A stretch of DNA of 64,000 nucleotides from Myxococcus stipitatus (GCF_021412625.1 NZ_JAKCFI010000004.1:620001-684000), one strand, 5' to 3'. Positions 48,891-58,074 are shown, counted from the stretch's first letter. Numbers and translations: made by a program. Notes: generated by a model from the sequence alone, not told the origin.

Positions 48891-49609
48891 TGGGCCTCAT
48901 GTCCACGACGCCCTCCATCGAGGTCCTGCTCATCGAGGACGATGTGCACCTGGCGCGGCTCACGGCCGAGTACCTGGAGCGGCACGGTGTCCGGACGTGC
49001 TGCGTGGGGGACGGCGAGCGGGGGCTGGCGGAGGCGACGCGTCGGACGTTCGACGCCATCCTCATCGACGTCATGCTGCCCCGCATGGATGGCCTCGCCG
49101 TGTGTCGCGAGCTGAGGGCTCGCTCGGCGGTGCCCATCCTGATGCTGACCGCGCGTGGGGAGGAGGCGGACCGGGTGATGGGCCTGGAGCTGGGGGCCGA
49201 CGACTATGTCCCCAAGCCGTTCTCGTCACGGGAGTTGCTGGCGCGCATCAACGCCCAGGTCCGCCGCAGTCGGGGCCTGCTGGGGCCCACGCGCGAGGTG
49301 CTGCGGGTGGGGCCCCTGTCCGTGAATCCGGGCGCCAGGCGGGCCTCGCTGAACGGCGTGGAGCTGGCCCTGACGCAGCACGAGTTCGCCCTGCTGCGCG
49401 CCCTCGCGGAGCGGGCGGGGCGGGTGCTGTCCCGGGACCAGCTGCTGGAGTTGGTGAAGGGCGGCCCGGAGGACGGGCCCGTCGACCGCGCCATCGACGT
49501 GCATGTCTCCCGACTACGCCAGAAGCTGGGCGACGATGCCCGCAGCCCCCGGCTGCTCAAGACGGTGCGAGGTGTGGGGTACGTGCTGGAGCAGGAGGCG
49601 TCGTCGTGA
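48887..49609 (+). CDS. OmpR-family response regulator
   Basis: 240 residues from the ATG at 48887, which overlaps the upstream stop; an ATG at 48899 (MSTTPSIEVLLIEDD) is an equally natural start. The receiver has the acidic pair in LIEDDVH, phospho-acceptor Asp in ILIDVMLPRMDG (residue 61 from 48887), Thr in MLTARG and Lys in VPKPFSSREL. The C-terminal winged helix is of the OmpR type (LSVNPGARRASLNGVELALTQHEFALLRALAERAGRVLSRDQLLELVKG, VDVHVSRLRQKLGDD and VRGVGYVL). The gene overlaps the kinase start by four bases (GTGA). Target genes unknown. Confidence 0.95.
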   Translation: MMGLMSTTPSIEVLLIEDDVHLARLTAEYLERHGVRTCCVGDGERGLAEATRRTFDAILIDVMLPRMDGLAVCRELRARSAVPILMLTARGEEADRVMGLELGADDYVPKPFSSRELLARINAQVRRSRGLLGPTREVLRVGPLSVNPGARRASLNGVELALTQHEFALLRALAERAGRVLSRDQLLELVKGGPEDGPVDRAIDVHVSRLRQKLGDDARSPRLLKTVRGVGYVLEQEASS

Positions 49610-50994
49610 GCGAGGCGCGGTCGCTGCGTCCGCGCCGGATGTTCTGGCGCATCTATGTCTATGGCCTTCTGATGTTGGTGGGCGCCTTCGTGGTGCTCGT
49701 CGTCGGCTCGCAGCTGCTCATCCGGGTCTGGCCGGGATATGGCAATGAGCTGTACCGGGAGGGGCAGACGCTGGCGGAGCGCTGGAGGTCGAATCCCTCC
49801 GGATTGACCACCGCGTTGGAGGAATTCTCCCAGCGCTCCGGCTGGAAGGCCACCTTCTACGACTTCGAGGGCGGGATCTTGACGTCCACGGCGCACCCTC
49901 CGCTCCCCGTGCTCTCGGCGGAGGAGCAGGAGCAGCTCCACGCCGCGCCGGCCTGGTTCGACCGGGAGGACGGAGGCACGCATTACGCCGTCCCGATGTG
50001 GCGAGGCCGCACCGTCGTGGGGTACCTGCTCTTCGACGCCACGGGCATGAGCCTCATTCGGTACAGCGTGCTGGCCGTGTCGATTCTGCTCGTCCTGCTC
50101 GCGCTCGCGGGCCTGGCACTGCCCATGGCGCGAGCGCTCGCGGCGCCCCTCGAGCGACTCACTGGCGTGGTGGCGCAGTTCGGACAGGGGACGTTGTCGG
50201 CGCGGGCCCACCTGAAGGGAAGGGACGAGGTCGCCACGCTCGGGCGCTCCTTCGACGAGATGGCCGAGCGCCTGGAGGCCCTCATCCGCGGCCAGAAGGA
50301 GCTGCTGGCCAACGTGTCGCACGAGCTGAGGACGCCGCTGGCGCGCCTGGGCGTCACGCTGGACCTGGTCGAGGAGGGCCGCCCCGAGGAGCTGGCGGGC
50401 CGCCTGCCGGAGCTGCGCCGCGACATCGGCGAACTCCAGGAGCTGGTGGATGGGGTGCTGCAGATGGCGAGGCTCGACCTGGCGGAGAACCAGGCCGGCC
50501 AGCCGGGGCCGCGACTCCAGCGCGTGCCTCTCGCTCCGGGGGCACTGCTCGACGGGCTCGCCGAGCGCTTCCGACGGACACATCCCGAGACGCCGCTGCG
50601 CCTCGAGGTGGCGCCTGGTTTGCCGATGCTGGAGGCGGACCCGGTGCTCCTGCGGCGCGCGGTGCAGAACCTGCTCGACAACGCGCGCAAGTATTCGGAG
50701 CCCGGGAGCCCGGTGACGTTGAGGGGACACGCGGCGGATGACCACGTCCTGCTCGAGGTGGAGGACCGGGGAATGGGCATCAACGCGGCCGACCTGCCCC
50801 TGCTCTCCCAGCCCTTCTTCCGCACCGACCGCAGCCGCGCGAGGAACACCGGTGGCGTGGGCCTGGGGCTCACCCTGGTGCGCCGCATCGTCGAGGCGCA
50901 CCAGGGGAGGTTCTCCATCCACGGCGTCCCGGAGGGAGGGACGCGCGTCACGCTCCTGCTTCCGCACGCGGTCGAGGCGCCTCGCGCGGCATGA
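49606..50994 (+). CDS. Sensor histidine kinase of the OmpR-type pair
   Basis: 462 residues from the GTG at 49606 (GTGA overlap with the regulator stop, GGAGG seven bases upstream). Two membrane helices (about 15-36 and 150-172) enclose a ~115-residue periplasmic sensor domain with no family I recognise (YREGQTLAERWRSNPSGLTTALEEFSQRSGWKATFYDFEGG). A HAMP domain (ALAAPLERLTGVVAQFGQGTLSARA) follows, then the His-box LLANVSHELRTPLARL (His239), N-box RRAVQNLLDNARKYS, and G-boxes EDRGMGI and GGVGLGLTLVRRIV. It phosphorylates the coupled response regulator. A strong stem-loop ends the operon. Confidence 0.95.
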   Translation: MSEARSLRPRRMFWRIYVYGLLMLVGAFVVLVVGSQLLIRVWPGYGNELYREGQTLAERWRSNPSGLTTALEEFSQRSGWKATFYDFEGGILTSTAHPPLPVLSAEEQEQLHAAPAWFDREDGGTHYAVPMWRGRTVVGYLLFDATGMSLIRYSVLAVSILLVLLALAGLALPMARALAAPLERLTGVVAQFGQGTLSARAHLKGRDEVATLGRSFDEMAERLEALIRGQKELLANVSHELRTPLARLGVTLDLVEEGRPEELAGRLPELRRDIGELQELVDGVLQMARLDLAENQAGQPGPRLQRVPLAPGALLDGLAERFRRTHPETPLRLEVAPGLPMLEADPVLLRRAVQNLLDNARKYSEPGSPVTLRGHAADDHVLLEVEDRGMGINAADLPLLSQPFFRTDRSRARNTGGVGLGLTLVRRIVEAHQGRFSIHGVPEGGTRVTLLLPHAVEAPRAA

Positions 50995-50998
50995 GTCG

Positions 50999-51033
50999 GT
51001 GTGGCGCCGGGGCTCTCAATCCCGGCGCCACAC
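50999..51033. terminator. Bidirectional terminator after the two-component operon
   Basis: GTGTGGCGCCGGG (50999-51011) and CCCGGCGCCACAC (51021-51033) form a perfect 13-bp stem with a 9-base loop, between the kinase stop and the stop of the convergent CBM2 gene. No T-run is present. Confidence 0.7.
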
Positions 51034-51042
51034 AGGCGACGT

Positions 51043-53559
51043 CTACTCACACGGGTTGCCGTTGAGGGTGCAGTTGAAGGGCACGCCCAGGCCGGTGGCC
51101 GTGAAGCCGAAGTCCTTGCTGGCGCCGGCCTTGATGGTCGCGTTGTGGCTGACGGGGATGAAGATGTAGTGGTCCCCCACGCGCGTCATGGTGGAGGAGA
51201 ACGCGTTCGAGAGGACCGTCCCCGGCGGCACGTCCAGCTCGAGCTGCCAGCCGGTGATGCTCGCCGCGGTGTTGTTCGTCACCGTGTAGCGCCCCGTGTA
51301 GCCGCCGGCCCAGGAGGAGCTGATGGCGAACGTGGCGGTGAGCCCCGGGACGGGCGGCGCCGAGGACGTCGTGGCGGTGACGCTCGTGCTCTGGGGGGAC
51401 ACGTTGCCCGCCGCGTCCCTCGCGGTGACGGTCAGGGTGTACGTCGTGGCGGGGGCCAGCCCCTGAATCGTCACGCTCAGGCCGGCGCTGCTCGTGCCGC
51501 CGCCGCCCGCCACGTGCGCGGTGTACCCGGTGACCGCGACGTTGTCCGTCGCCGCGTCCCACGCGAGGGTGATGCTGTTGGACGTCACGGCCGTCACGCG
51601 CGGCTGGGTCGGCGCCGTCGGCGGAACGGTGTCCGGCGGGGGCGGCGGACCGACGTTGACGAGGAACAGCGAGGGGCCCGCGTCCGACAGGGACTCGTCG
51701 ACGCCGTGCCCTCCCGCATAGCTCACCGTCTCGTTGTTCGCCCAGTCCGCGATGGGCGTCCCGGCGATGTCCAGGTGCTGCCAGCCGGAGCCGGACCAGC
51801 CGAACTGATAGATGCGCGAGGACACGGAGTAGAACGCCTGGTACGGCGCGGTGTCCGACCCCAGCTGCTTGCTCAGCGTGTTGTTGAAGAAGACGTTCTG
51901 CTCGCCGGTGGCCCCCGACCACTTCACGGCCTTCAGCCCGGCGCCCCACCAGATGGGATACCAGTTGGACGTGTCGGGGCCGCCGCCGCCCTCCTCGCCG
52001 CAGTGGAGGGTGCAGTTGCCGGAGCGGTGCGCGTACGGCACCGCGCTGACGTTGCGCTCGAACAGGTTCCGGCGCTCCCAGCCGCCATGCAGGTTGAGGT
52101 CGGAGTCGAAGTCATTGCCGATGACGACGTTGCCGGAGGCGGACCACTGGAAGGTGAAGTGCCGCAGGTTGCGCGTCGTGTTCCCGGCGTAGAGCGAATC
52201 CCAGACACGCGACCCCCGGAAGTAGCCGTTGCCGCCCTTGCCCTTGTTCCACGCTCCGTCGAGCACGTTGTCGACGATCTGCAGGTTCTTGGCCTCCTCC
52301 GTGACGATGGGGTGCGAGCCCGTCATCTCCGCGCGGACGCCGCGCACCCACGAGTCCACGGCCCACTTGAAGACGATGCCGTGCATCTCGTACGCGGGCG
52401 CCAGGTTGCCGTAGTTGTGCTTCGCCAGGGCGGGGTCGACGCCTGGGACCTCCTGCGTGAAGTAGAGGTTCTCGATGCCGACGCCGATGACGGGGTCCAC
52501 CAGCGGGGCGGCCTTGGAGGGATAGGGCTCCTCCTCGTCCGGGTCGATGGGGCCGGACCCGTCCGACGTGGAGTTCACCGGCACGTCGTACTCCAGCGGC
52601 TTGTCCAGGGTGAGGGTCTTCTGGCTGGTGTCGACCGCGACGATGCGGAAGAGCTGCTGCCGCATGTGCTGGTTGAGCAGTGTGTGGGGCGTCCCCTGCG
52701 TCCGCTGCTCGTCGTAGAACTTGCGGGTGTTCGCCGCGCGGATGTTGACGAACTTCCCCACCGTCAGGGTCGACGCGTTGACCGCCAGGTGGACCACGGT
52801 GTCTCCCTTGCGCGCGGAGAAGCCCGTATCGCCGGGCTTGTCCGCCAGCAGGACACCCGCCCTCCAATGGACGTTCACCGTGCCATGGAAGATGTCCTTG
52901 CGGTTCAGGGGCGCCGCCTGCTCGGTGGTGCCATAGGTCGTCGCGACCTTCCGGGACTGGACCCGGAACAGCCCGCGTCCGGGCCACAGCCAGCCCCCCT
53001 TGCCCGGCCCATACGTCATCCCGTCCTCGTCCCAGTCTCCTCCGTCCGAGGTCAGGGTGTCGTAGCGGGTGTTCACGTCCGGCCGGAAGACGAGCTTCGT
53101 CCCCGTGGAGGGGTCGGAGCCCGCGCCCCGGATGATGAGGTAGTTGACCTCCACGCCGAGCTGCGCCGAGACGTCGAGCTGACCCGCCGGAAGGCTCAGC
53201 AGCGAGAACTTCGTGAACGAGGCGCCCGCCTCGCAGGTCGTCTCCAGGAAATCGAGGGCGGCCTGGAGGCCCGCCGTGTCATCGAGATTGTCATTGGGGA
53301 TGACCCCGAAGGTCGACGCCAGCTCCGCCGGAGTGACCTGGCAGTTCGCGTCCGGGTTGAGGTCCGCGTCACCGGGGAGGCTCTGTCCTCCGCGGTAGCC
53401 CGCCTTGGACCAGTCCGGCAGTCCCGGCAGGGGCGCGCGTCGATTGGCGGGCGAGAGGTCGAGGCGCTCCGCCGCCAGCGACGGCGCGGCGAGCAAGAGC
53501 GCGAGTGACGAAACCGTCATGGACGCCATCTGAAACATCGATCTTCTTCGAGGGGGCAT
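51043..53559 (-). CDS. Secreted beta-helix protein with FN3 and CBM2 domains
   Basis: 838 residues from MPPRRRSMFQ (ATG 53559, GGAG upstream); MPALLELD at 53586 is also open. Residues ~1-31 form a signal peptide (RRR, hydrophobic core, APSLAAE). A long region (~40-610) reads as a right-handed beta-helix of the pectate-lyase-3 type, starting LDDTAGLQAALDFLETTC and with ...NYLIIRGAGSDPSTGT, VRGVRAEMTGSHPIVTEE, QIVDNVLDGAW and NVVIGNDFDSDL. A Pro hinge leads to a fibronectin type III domain (~640-720, VTSNSITLAWDAATDNVAVTGYTAHV). The C-terminal ~100 residues are a CBM2 module (TATFAISSSWAGGYTGRYTVTNNT, GWQLELDVPPGT) with Trp residues for cellulose or chitin binding. The catalytic type is not assigned; polysaccharide lyase or hydrolase is likely. 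Confidence 0.88.
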   Translation of the reverse strand: MPPRRRSMFQMASMTVSSLALLLAAPSLAAERLDLSPANRRAPLPGLPDWSKAGYRGGQSLPGDADLNPDANCQVTPAELASTFGVIPNDNLDDTAGLQAALDFLETTCEAGASFTKFSLLSLPAGQLDVSAQLGVEVNYLIIRGAGSDPSTGTKLVFRPDVNTRYDTLTSDGGDWDEDGMTYGPGKGGWLWPGRGLFRVQSRKVATTYGTTEQAAPLNRKDIFHGTVNVHWRAGVLLADKPGDTGFSARKGDTVVHLAVNASTLTVGKFVNIRAANTRKFYDEQRTQGTPHTLLNQHMRQQLFRIVAVDTSQKTLTLDKPLEYDVPVNSTSDGSGPIDPDEEEPYPSKAAPLVDPVIGVGIENLYFTQEVPGVDPALAKHNYGNLAPAYEMHGIVFKWAVDSWVRGVRAEMTGSHPIVTEEAKNLQIVDNVLDGAWNKGKGGNGYFRGSRVWDSLYAGNTTRNLRHFTFQWSASGNVVIGNDFDSDLNLHGGWERRNLFERNVSAVPYAHRSGNCTLHCGEEGGGGPDTSNWYPIWWGAGLKAVKWSGATGEQNVFFNNTLSKQLGSDTAPYQAFYSVSSRIYQFGWSGSGWQHLDIAGTPIADWANNETVSYAGGHGVDESLSDAGPSLFLVNVGPPPPPDTVPPTAPTQPRVTAVTSNSITLAWDAATDNVAVTGYTAHVAGGGGTSSAGLSVTIQGLAPATTYTLTVTARDAAGNVSPQSTSVTATTSSAPPVPGLTATFAISSSWAGGYTGRYTVTNNTAASITGWQLELDVPPGTVLSNAFSSTMTRVGDHYIFIPVSHNATIKAGASKDFGFTATGLGVPFNCTLNGNPCE

Positions 53560-53763
53560 GGAATCCAGCTCCAGGAGTGCGGGCACGAGGGGGTGTGGTC
53601 AGGGTAGATGTGATTCATAGTCATGGACTTCCAGTTATGCATGAAATTCACAAATGCGTATGGGGCGCCCATGCACGACGGGCGAACGTCCATGACGCCT
53701 GTTCCCACGCGTCGCGCGGCGCGCGGTGACACGCGTCGCGTGACGTCGTCGCCCTCACGTGAG

Positions 53764-54351
53764 TCAGCGGGGGCTGGTGACCTGGCTGCGCCAGTGGCGC
53801 TTCTCCAGCGTCCGGACGTTGGGGACGTCCGCGAGCCGCTCCAGATAGGCGGCGAGCAGCGACAGCTCGACGTCGTCCTCCTGGCCCAGGTACTCCCGCA
53901 CGTAGATGGCATTGCCATAGTTGTGACGACACTTGGCGGGCGTGTCGTCGACGATGAGCATCCGCTCCAGGCGGTAGCCCCGGCGTTTCACCTTCTCCAG
54001 CTTCTTGGCGTAGTTGTAGTGGGAGGAGGGGTCGAGATACCCGTCCTCCATCACCTTGTGGTGGTCGACGGAGAACGTGCTGCGGCTGCGGCCCCACACG
54101 AACGCCAGCGGGAGGTCCCGGGGGATGATGTGCTGGACGACCTGGGCGACGTACTGGTCGTCGGCGGAGGACCAGATGGCGAGCTGGAAGCGCGCGGCGC
54201 ACGCCGCGAGGAACCGCTCCAGTTGGGGCCGCCGGTAGACTTGGTACTCGAAGACGCGGAAGTCCGCGGGGCGGGACAGCGGCTTCGGGGTCGCGTGAAT
54301 GAGGGTCTCGTCCAGGTCGAGGATGAGGAGCATCCGCTCCGAGGTGTTCAT
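53764..54351 (-). CDS. FCP1/NIF-like HAD phosphatase
   Basis: 195 residues. The ATG at 54351 overlaps the sirtuin stop (ATGA). The catalytic motif is DLDETLIHAT at residues 12-21 (nucleophile Asp12, second Asp14), then a NIF/SCP-like fold: YQVYRRPQLERFLAACAARFQLAIWSSADDQYVAQV, WGRSRSTFS and RMLIVDDTPAKCRHNYGNAI with the fourth HAD motif. Eukaryotic relatives dephosphorylate RNA polymerase II tails or Ser-rich peptides; bacterial copies, frequent in myxobacteria, have unknown substrates. Coupling to a sirtuin gene suggests both act on protein modification or share a pathway; this is inference. Confidence 0.9.
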   Translation of the reverse strand: MNTSERMLLILDLDETLIHATPKPLSRPADFRVFEYQVYRRPQLERFLAACAARFQLAIWSSADDQYVAQVVQHIIPRDLPLAFVWGRSRSTFSVDHHKVMEDGYLDPSSHYNYAKKLEKVKRRGYRLERMLIVDDTPAKCRHNYGNAIYVREYLGQEDDVELSLLAAYLERLADVPNVRTLEKRHWRSQVTSPR

Positions 54352-55178
54352 GGGCTGGGTGATTCAGTCAGGGCGTTCATCCACCGGGGAAGCAGCTCCT
54401 CGGCGCGTTCGGGGATGACCTCGATGCCAGCTTCGGGCGCGGCGCCTCCGGGGTCGATGCTCAGGACCTTCGCGCCGCGCAGCAGCGCGATGCTGCTCAC
54501 CCGGGCCGTGACGCCCACGGAGAACGAGGTTCCGATGAACACGACCAGCTGGCTGCGCTTCGCCGCCTCGATGACGCGCCCGATGCCGTAGTCCGCATGC
54601 TCGGTATAGAACTCGTCGAACCAGAGGATGTGGGGCCTCATCCGCTTGCGGCAGCGGGGACAGCGCGGCACGTTCTCCGGCGAGGGCTTCGCGAGGAAGG
54701 CGCCGAAGTCCACCGAGTCCATGGGCACCGAGCCTCGCGGCGGCCCGTTCTCGCAGCCCCCGGTGGTGCACCGGGCGCGGTCCAGGCTCCCGTGGACCTT
54801 CACGAGCGCGCGGCTCCCCGCCTGCTCGTGCAACGTGTCCACGTTCTGCGTCACGAGGGTGAAGGCGCGCCCCTGCTGCTCCTGCCAGCGCTCCCACCAC
54901 GCGAGCGCGAAGTGGGCCGGGTTGGGCTTCGCCGCCCGGGCCACCTCGTGTCGCCGCAGGTAGATTTCCCAGGACTCGTGGGGACGACGCTTGAAGAAGT
55001 CGTACGTCCCCTTCTCCATGACCTCGTTCGCCCAGACGGCGCCCGGGTCCGTCCCGCGGAACGTGGGGATGCCGCTCGCCAGGCTGACCCCGGCCCCCGT
55101 GACGACGAGCACGGACCGCGCGAGCGGCCCGCGCGCCAGGTCGACGAGGGCGTCGAGGTTCATGGTTGGCGCGGTCAT
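54348..55178 (-). CDS. SIR2-family NAD-dependent protein deacylase
   Basis: 276 residues from MTAPTMNLDAL (ATG 55178, GGGAG five bases upstream); the frame is open a further 26 codons. NAD-binding site GAGVSLASGIPTFRG, TQNVDTLHEQAG and the catalytic His in KVHGSL are intact. The zinc site has CTTGGC and CPRC pairs (C-x4-C, C-x2-C). Substrate loop RPHILWFDE is close to the RP-x-V-V-x-F-GE of protein deacetylases, and the class-specific Ala-Tyr/Arg pair of desuccinylases was not found, so deacetylation of lysine is the default guess. The end carries the VFIGTSFSVG and SIDPGG nucleotide contacts. It is translationally coupled to the phosphatase downstream. Confidence 0.93.
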   Translation of the reverse strand: MTAPTMNLDALVDLARGPLARSVLVVTGAGVSLASGIPTFRGTDPGAVWANEVMEKGTYDFFKRRPHESWEIYLRRHEVARAAKPNPAHFALAWWERWQEQQGRAFTLVTQNVDTLHEQAGSRALVKVHGSLDRARCTTGGCENGPPRGSVPMDSVDFGAFLAKPSPENVPRCPRCRKRMRPHILWFDEFYTEHADYGIGRVIEAAKRSQLVVFIGTSFSVGVTARVSSIALLRGAKVLSIDPGGAAPEAGIEVIPERAEELLPRWMNALTESPSP

Positions 55179-55318
55179 GGTGGCTCCCGTTCCGGATGAG
55201 GTGCTGCGCTCGGAGTCTCGTCCCATCACCCATGCGAACGAGGCTCCGCGCATCATGTCTCATCGGGACTCGGGCTCCCGCGCGAACCTGACGGTCCGGC
55301 GCGCCGCCATGACCCGCG

Positions 55319-56857
55319 TCAGCGCTCGACGCTCGGCCCCTTCCCGACGGTGAGCCCGGGAGGGCACGACAGCGACGCCGGGATGGCCCAGAGCTGCCAT
55401 TCGTCGGTGTCGTCGTACGCGAGGAAGAGGACGTGGTTCCCCCTCCTCGCGAAGCCCATGGGCGCGGAGCCGTAGGGGCCGGGGGAGATGTCCGTGGCCT
55501 GACCGGTCGTCGCCGCGTCGCCCCACGTGAACCACGCCTCGTTGTCCATCCCGTCCCGCGACGCGACGAACAGGAGCATCCTCTCGCCAGTGGGAAACAG
55601 CGGGGAAGGGCGCTCGTCGCTGCGAGGCAGCAGGCCGGGGAGCTGGCGCGTCCCGGCCGTCGTCCCGTCCGTCGCCCAGAGCCGCACCTCGCGTGGCGCG
55701 GGGCCACTGCTGGAGATGGCCATGGAGAAGACGAGCCTCTGCCCCAGTCGCGCGCTCCGCTCGATGTAGGGGTAGGCGTCCGGGTCGCTCGCGTAGGGGT
55801 TGGGCAGCATGGCGATGCGTGTCTTGCCCCCGCCTCCCAGCGACAGCCGCTCGGCGTGGAGCCGGTTCGTGTCCGGCTCCGTCACCGCCACGTAGACGAA
55901 GCGTCCCAGGCCGCCGAGGAGCGTCACGGGCTTGCCGTAGGTGTCCATCCGCGCGGTGCCAGAGGGACTGCCATCGGTCCGCCAGACCTCCCACTGGTCG
56001 CCGTCGGGCACCACGAACAGCCCCTGACCCTCCGCGACCAGGGCGTCGGTGACGTTCAACGTGTCGGAGTCCAGCTTCCGCACGAACCCTGTGCCATGGG
56101 GCGTCCCGTCGGTGCGCCACAACAAGGTGCCTTCTTTCGGCGACGCCAGGAACAACAGCAGGGTGTCGCGCAGCCGCAGCGCGCGGACGTAGCCGTCGAC
56201 CCGGGGCAGCGTGGCGATCCTCCACGTCCCCAGGTCGCTGCCATCCGAACGCCACAGCTCGAAGAGGTTCGGCTCCGTCTGCTGGGTCCTCACCTCCCGG
56301 AGGAAGACGAGCACGCCGTTGAGCGAGGTCAGGTTCCACAACATCGAACCCTCGCTCCCGGGCTCGAGGTCCCTCACGAGGTGGGTCCCCGCGTTCGTCC
56401 CGTCGCTGACCCACAGCTCGTTGCCGGTGGTGTCCGCGTCGTCGAACGTGAAGAAGACCTTCGTGTCCACCGCCACCAGCAGGTCGAGTCGGGGCACGCT
56501 GCCGCGCCCCGCCGCGAACGACTTCACCGCGACGGTGCCGTCCGGCGTGCCGTCGCTCCGCCAGAGCACCGAGCGGCCATCCAGGAAGTTGGTGCCCAGG
56601 TAGAGCGCCTGCTCCGTGCCCACCAGCAGGTCCATGCCGTTGAACTGGTTGCTGAAGATGACCGGCCCTGCTCCGGGCGCGATGAGCTCCTTCACCCGCG
56701 ACGCCGTGCCGGGAGGACAGGCCAGGGATGGCGTCTCCACGCCGCGCGCCTCCACCCGCGGCGTCGCGTCATCACCGGAGGGCCGCTCCGCCTCGGGCGC
56801 TCCCCCGCACCCCGCCAGCCCCAGGCCCATCAGCGCGCACCAATGATTCCATCGCAT
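55319..56857 (-). CDS. ELWxxDGT-repeat lipoprotein
   Basis: 512 residues from MRWNHWCALMG (ATG 56857, GGAGGAGA upstream). Lipoprotein signal with lipobox GLAGC (Cys17). From ~60 to ~490 it contains about ten copies of a myxobacterial beta-propeller motif: the core VLWRSDGTPDGT, ELWVSDGTNAGT, ELWRSDGSDLGT, LLWRTDGTPHGT, EVWRTDGSPSGT and RLWATDGTTAGT, each followed by a hydrophobic strand. Such ELWxxDGT repeats occur in large surface proteins of delta-proteobacteria and have no known ligand. The sequence ends with CPPGLTVGKGPSVER. It is preceded by 374 bases before the acyl-CoA operon on the other strand and is likely on its own transcript. Confidence 0.9.
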   Translation of the reverse strand: MRWNHWCALMGLGLAGCGGAPEAERPSGDDATPRVEARGVETPSLACPPGTASRVKELIAPGAGPVIFSNQFNGMDLLVGTEQALYLGTNFLDGRSVLWRSDGTPDGTVAVKSFAAGRGSVPRLDLLVAVDTKVFFTFDDADTTGNELWVSDGTNAGTHLVRDLEPGSEGSMLWNLTSLNGVLVFLREVRTQQTEPNLFELWRSDGSDLGTWRIATLPRVDGYVRALRLRDTLLLFLASPKEGTLLWRTDGTPHGTGFVRKLDSDTLNVTDALVAEGQGLFVVPDGDQWEVWRTDGSPSGTARMDTYGKPVTLLGGLGRFVYVAVTEPDTNRLHAERLSLGGGGKTRIAMLPNPYASDPDAYPYIERSARLGQRLVFSMAISSSGPAPREVRLWATDGTTAGTRQLPGLLPRSDERPSPLFPTGERMLLFVASRDGMDNEAWFTWGDAATTGQATDISPGPYGSAPMGFARRGNHVLFLAYDDTDEWQLWAIPASLSCPPGLTVGKGPSVER

Positions 56858-57231
56858 GTGCTCTCCTCCTCGAAGACGAGGCGCGCGACCATGCGATACG
56901 CACCGGGGGCCTGTCTGTGGGCTCCCCGGGCGGGGAGAACGTCCACGAGTCCCGGCTCGCCCGCCCCAGGCTCGGACCTGGGGGCAATCATTGTCGGACG
57001 CGCGAAAGCCCTGACGCGACCCCGGTATGCCCAACACCTGTCATGACGGCTTGGCCCCGCCACGCCGTCTTTGGCATCGTCGCTCCGCAAGGAGACCGCA
57101 TCATGTTGACGCATGACGTCGAGATTTCGAGGAGACCCGGGAGGTCGACCGCGTCGCCTCTTGTTGTTGACACTCCGCCAACAAGTTCCCATCATCCCGT
57201 TCGAAGGAGCGGCGCAGCGAGGCTTCCTGCC
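56858..57231. other. 374-base divergent intergenic region
   Basis: No gene or RNA was recognised here. The first part contains the lipoprotein leader; the part near 57160-57185 holds an operator-like dyad listed separately. Open frames read into the acyl-CoA operon from upstream but are Arg/Pro-rich and lack a ribosome site. Confidence 0.5.
57160..57185 (+). promoter_or_regulatory. Dyad with -35 box upstream of the acyl-CoA operon
   Basis: CTTGTTG (57160-57166) and CAACAAG (57179-57185) are perfect 7-base arms around 12 bases, the interior starting with TTGACA (57167-57172). It lies 47 bases before the enoyl-CoA hydratase start. A TetR repressor is the second gene of the operon, so this is a candidate operator; the -10 box is not clear. 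Confidence 0.55.
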
Positions 57232-58074
57232 ATGAGCTACCAACACATCCGGTCCACGGTGGCCAATCGGGTCGCGACCCTGGAGCTGCACCGCCCCGAG
57301 GCGCGCAATGGCTTCACCATCACCATGGCGGACGAGCTGAGCGACGCGCTCGCCCGGGCCGACGCGGACGAGGACGTGCGCGTCGTCGTCCTCTGTGGCG
57401 CGGGGCGCGACTTCTGCGTGGGCGCGGACCTGAGCGGCCAGTCGTTCGAGGCGGCGAGCGCGGCGCCTCCGCCCGCCGGTTGGATAGAACCCGCGACGCG
57501 GGTGACGCGGCGGATGTTCGCGCTGCAGAAGCCCATCATCGCGGCGGTCCAGGGCGCGGCCGTGGGCGTGGGTTCGACGATGGTGCTGCCCGCGGACTTC
57601 CGGCTGGCCGCGAAGGACAGCCGCTTCGGCTTCGTCTTCAGCCGGCGGGGCATCTATCCGGAGGCGGGCTCGAGCTGGTTCCTGCCGCGAATCGTGGGCA
57701 TGGGGCGCGCGCTCGACTGGATGGTCACCGGTCGGCTCATCGCCGCGGAGGAGGCGCTGGCCGCGGGGCTGGTGCGCTCGCTGCACGAGCCCGGGGAGCT
57801 GCTCGGCGCGGCCCAGGCGCTCGCCCGCGAGCTGGTGGAGACCACGGCGCCCGTCTCCGTGGCCGTCATCCGCCAGTCGCTCTATCGGATGAGCGCGCTC
57901 TCCTCGCCGGAGGCGGCCTTCGAACTCGACAGCCAGCTCATCGCGACGCTGGGGCAGAACGTGGACGCGGTGGAAGGCGTGATGTCGTTCCTGCAGAAGC
58001 GGCCCGCGAACTTCTCGCGCACCGTGCGCGAGGACCTGCCCAGCTTCCTTCCGTGGCGGGAGGGCCAGTCATGA
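57232..58074 (+). CDS. Enoyl-CoA hydratase/isomerase
   Basis: 280 residues from MSYQHIRSTVANRVATLEL (ATG 57232). Crotonase fold: HRPEARNGFTITMADELSDAL, the oxyanion-hole loop CGAGRDFCVGADLSG, the second oxyanion strand KPIIAAVQGAAVGVGSTMVLPADFRLA, and FSRRGIYPEAGSSWFLPRIVGMGRA carrying the equivalent of one catalytic glutamate. The C-terminal helix ends typically. It hydrates 2-enoyl-CoA in beta-oxidation or shifts double bonds. First gene of the operon; its stop overlaps the TetR start (ATGA). Confidence 0.92.
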   Translation: MSYQHIRSTVANRVATLELHRPEARNGFTITMADELSDALARADADEDVRVVVLCGAGRDFCVGADLSGQSFEAASAAPPPAGWIEPATRVTRRMFALQKPIIAAVQGAAVGVGSTMVLPADFRLAAKDSRFGFVFSRRGIYPEAGSSWFLPRIVGMGRALDWMVTGRLIAAEEALAAGLVRSLHEPGELLGAAQALARELVETTAPVSVAVIRQSLYRMSALSSPEAAFELDSQLIATLGQNVDAVEGVMSFLQKRPANFSRTVREDLPSFLPWREGQS

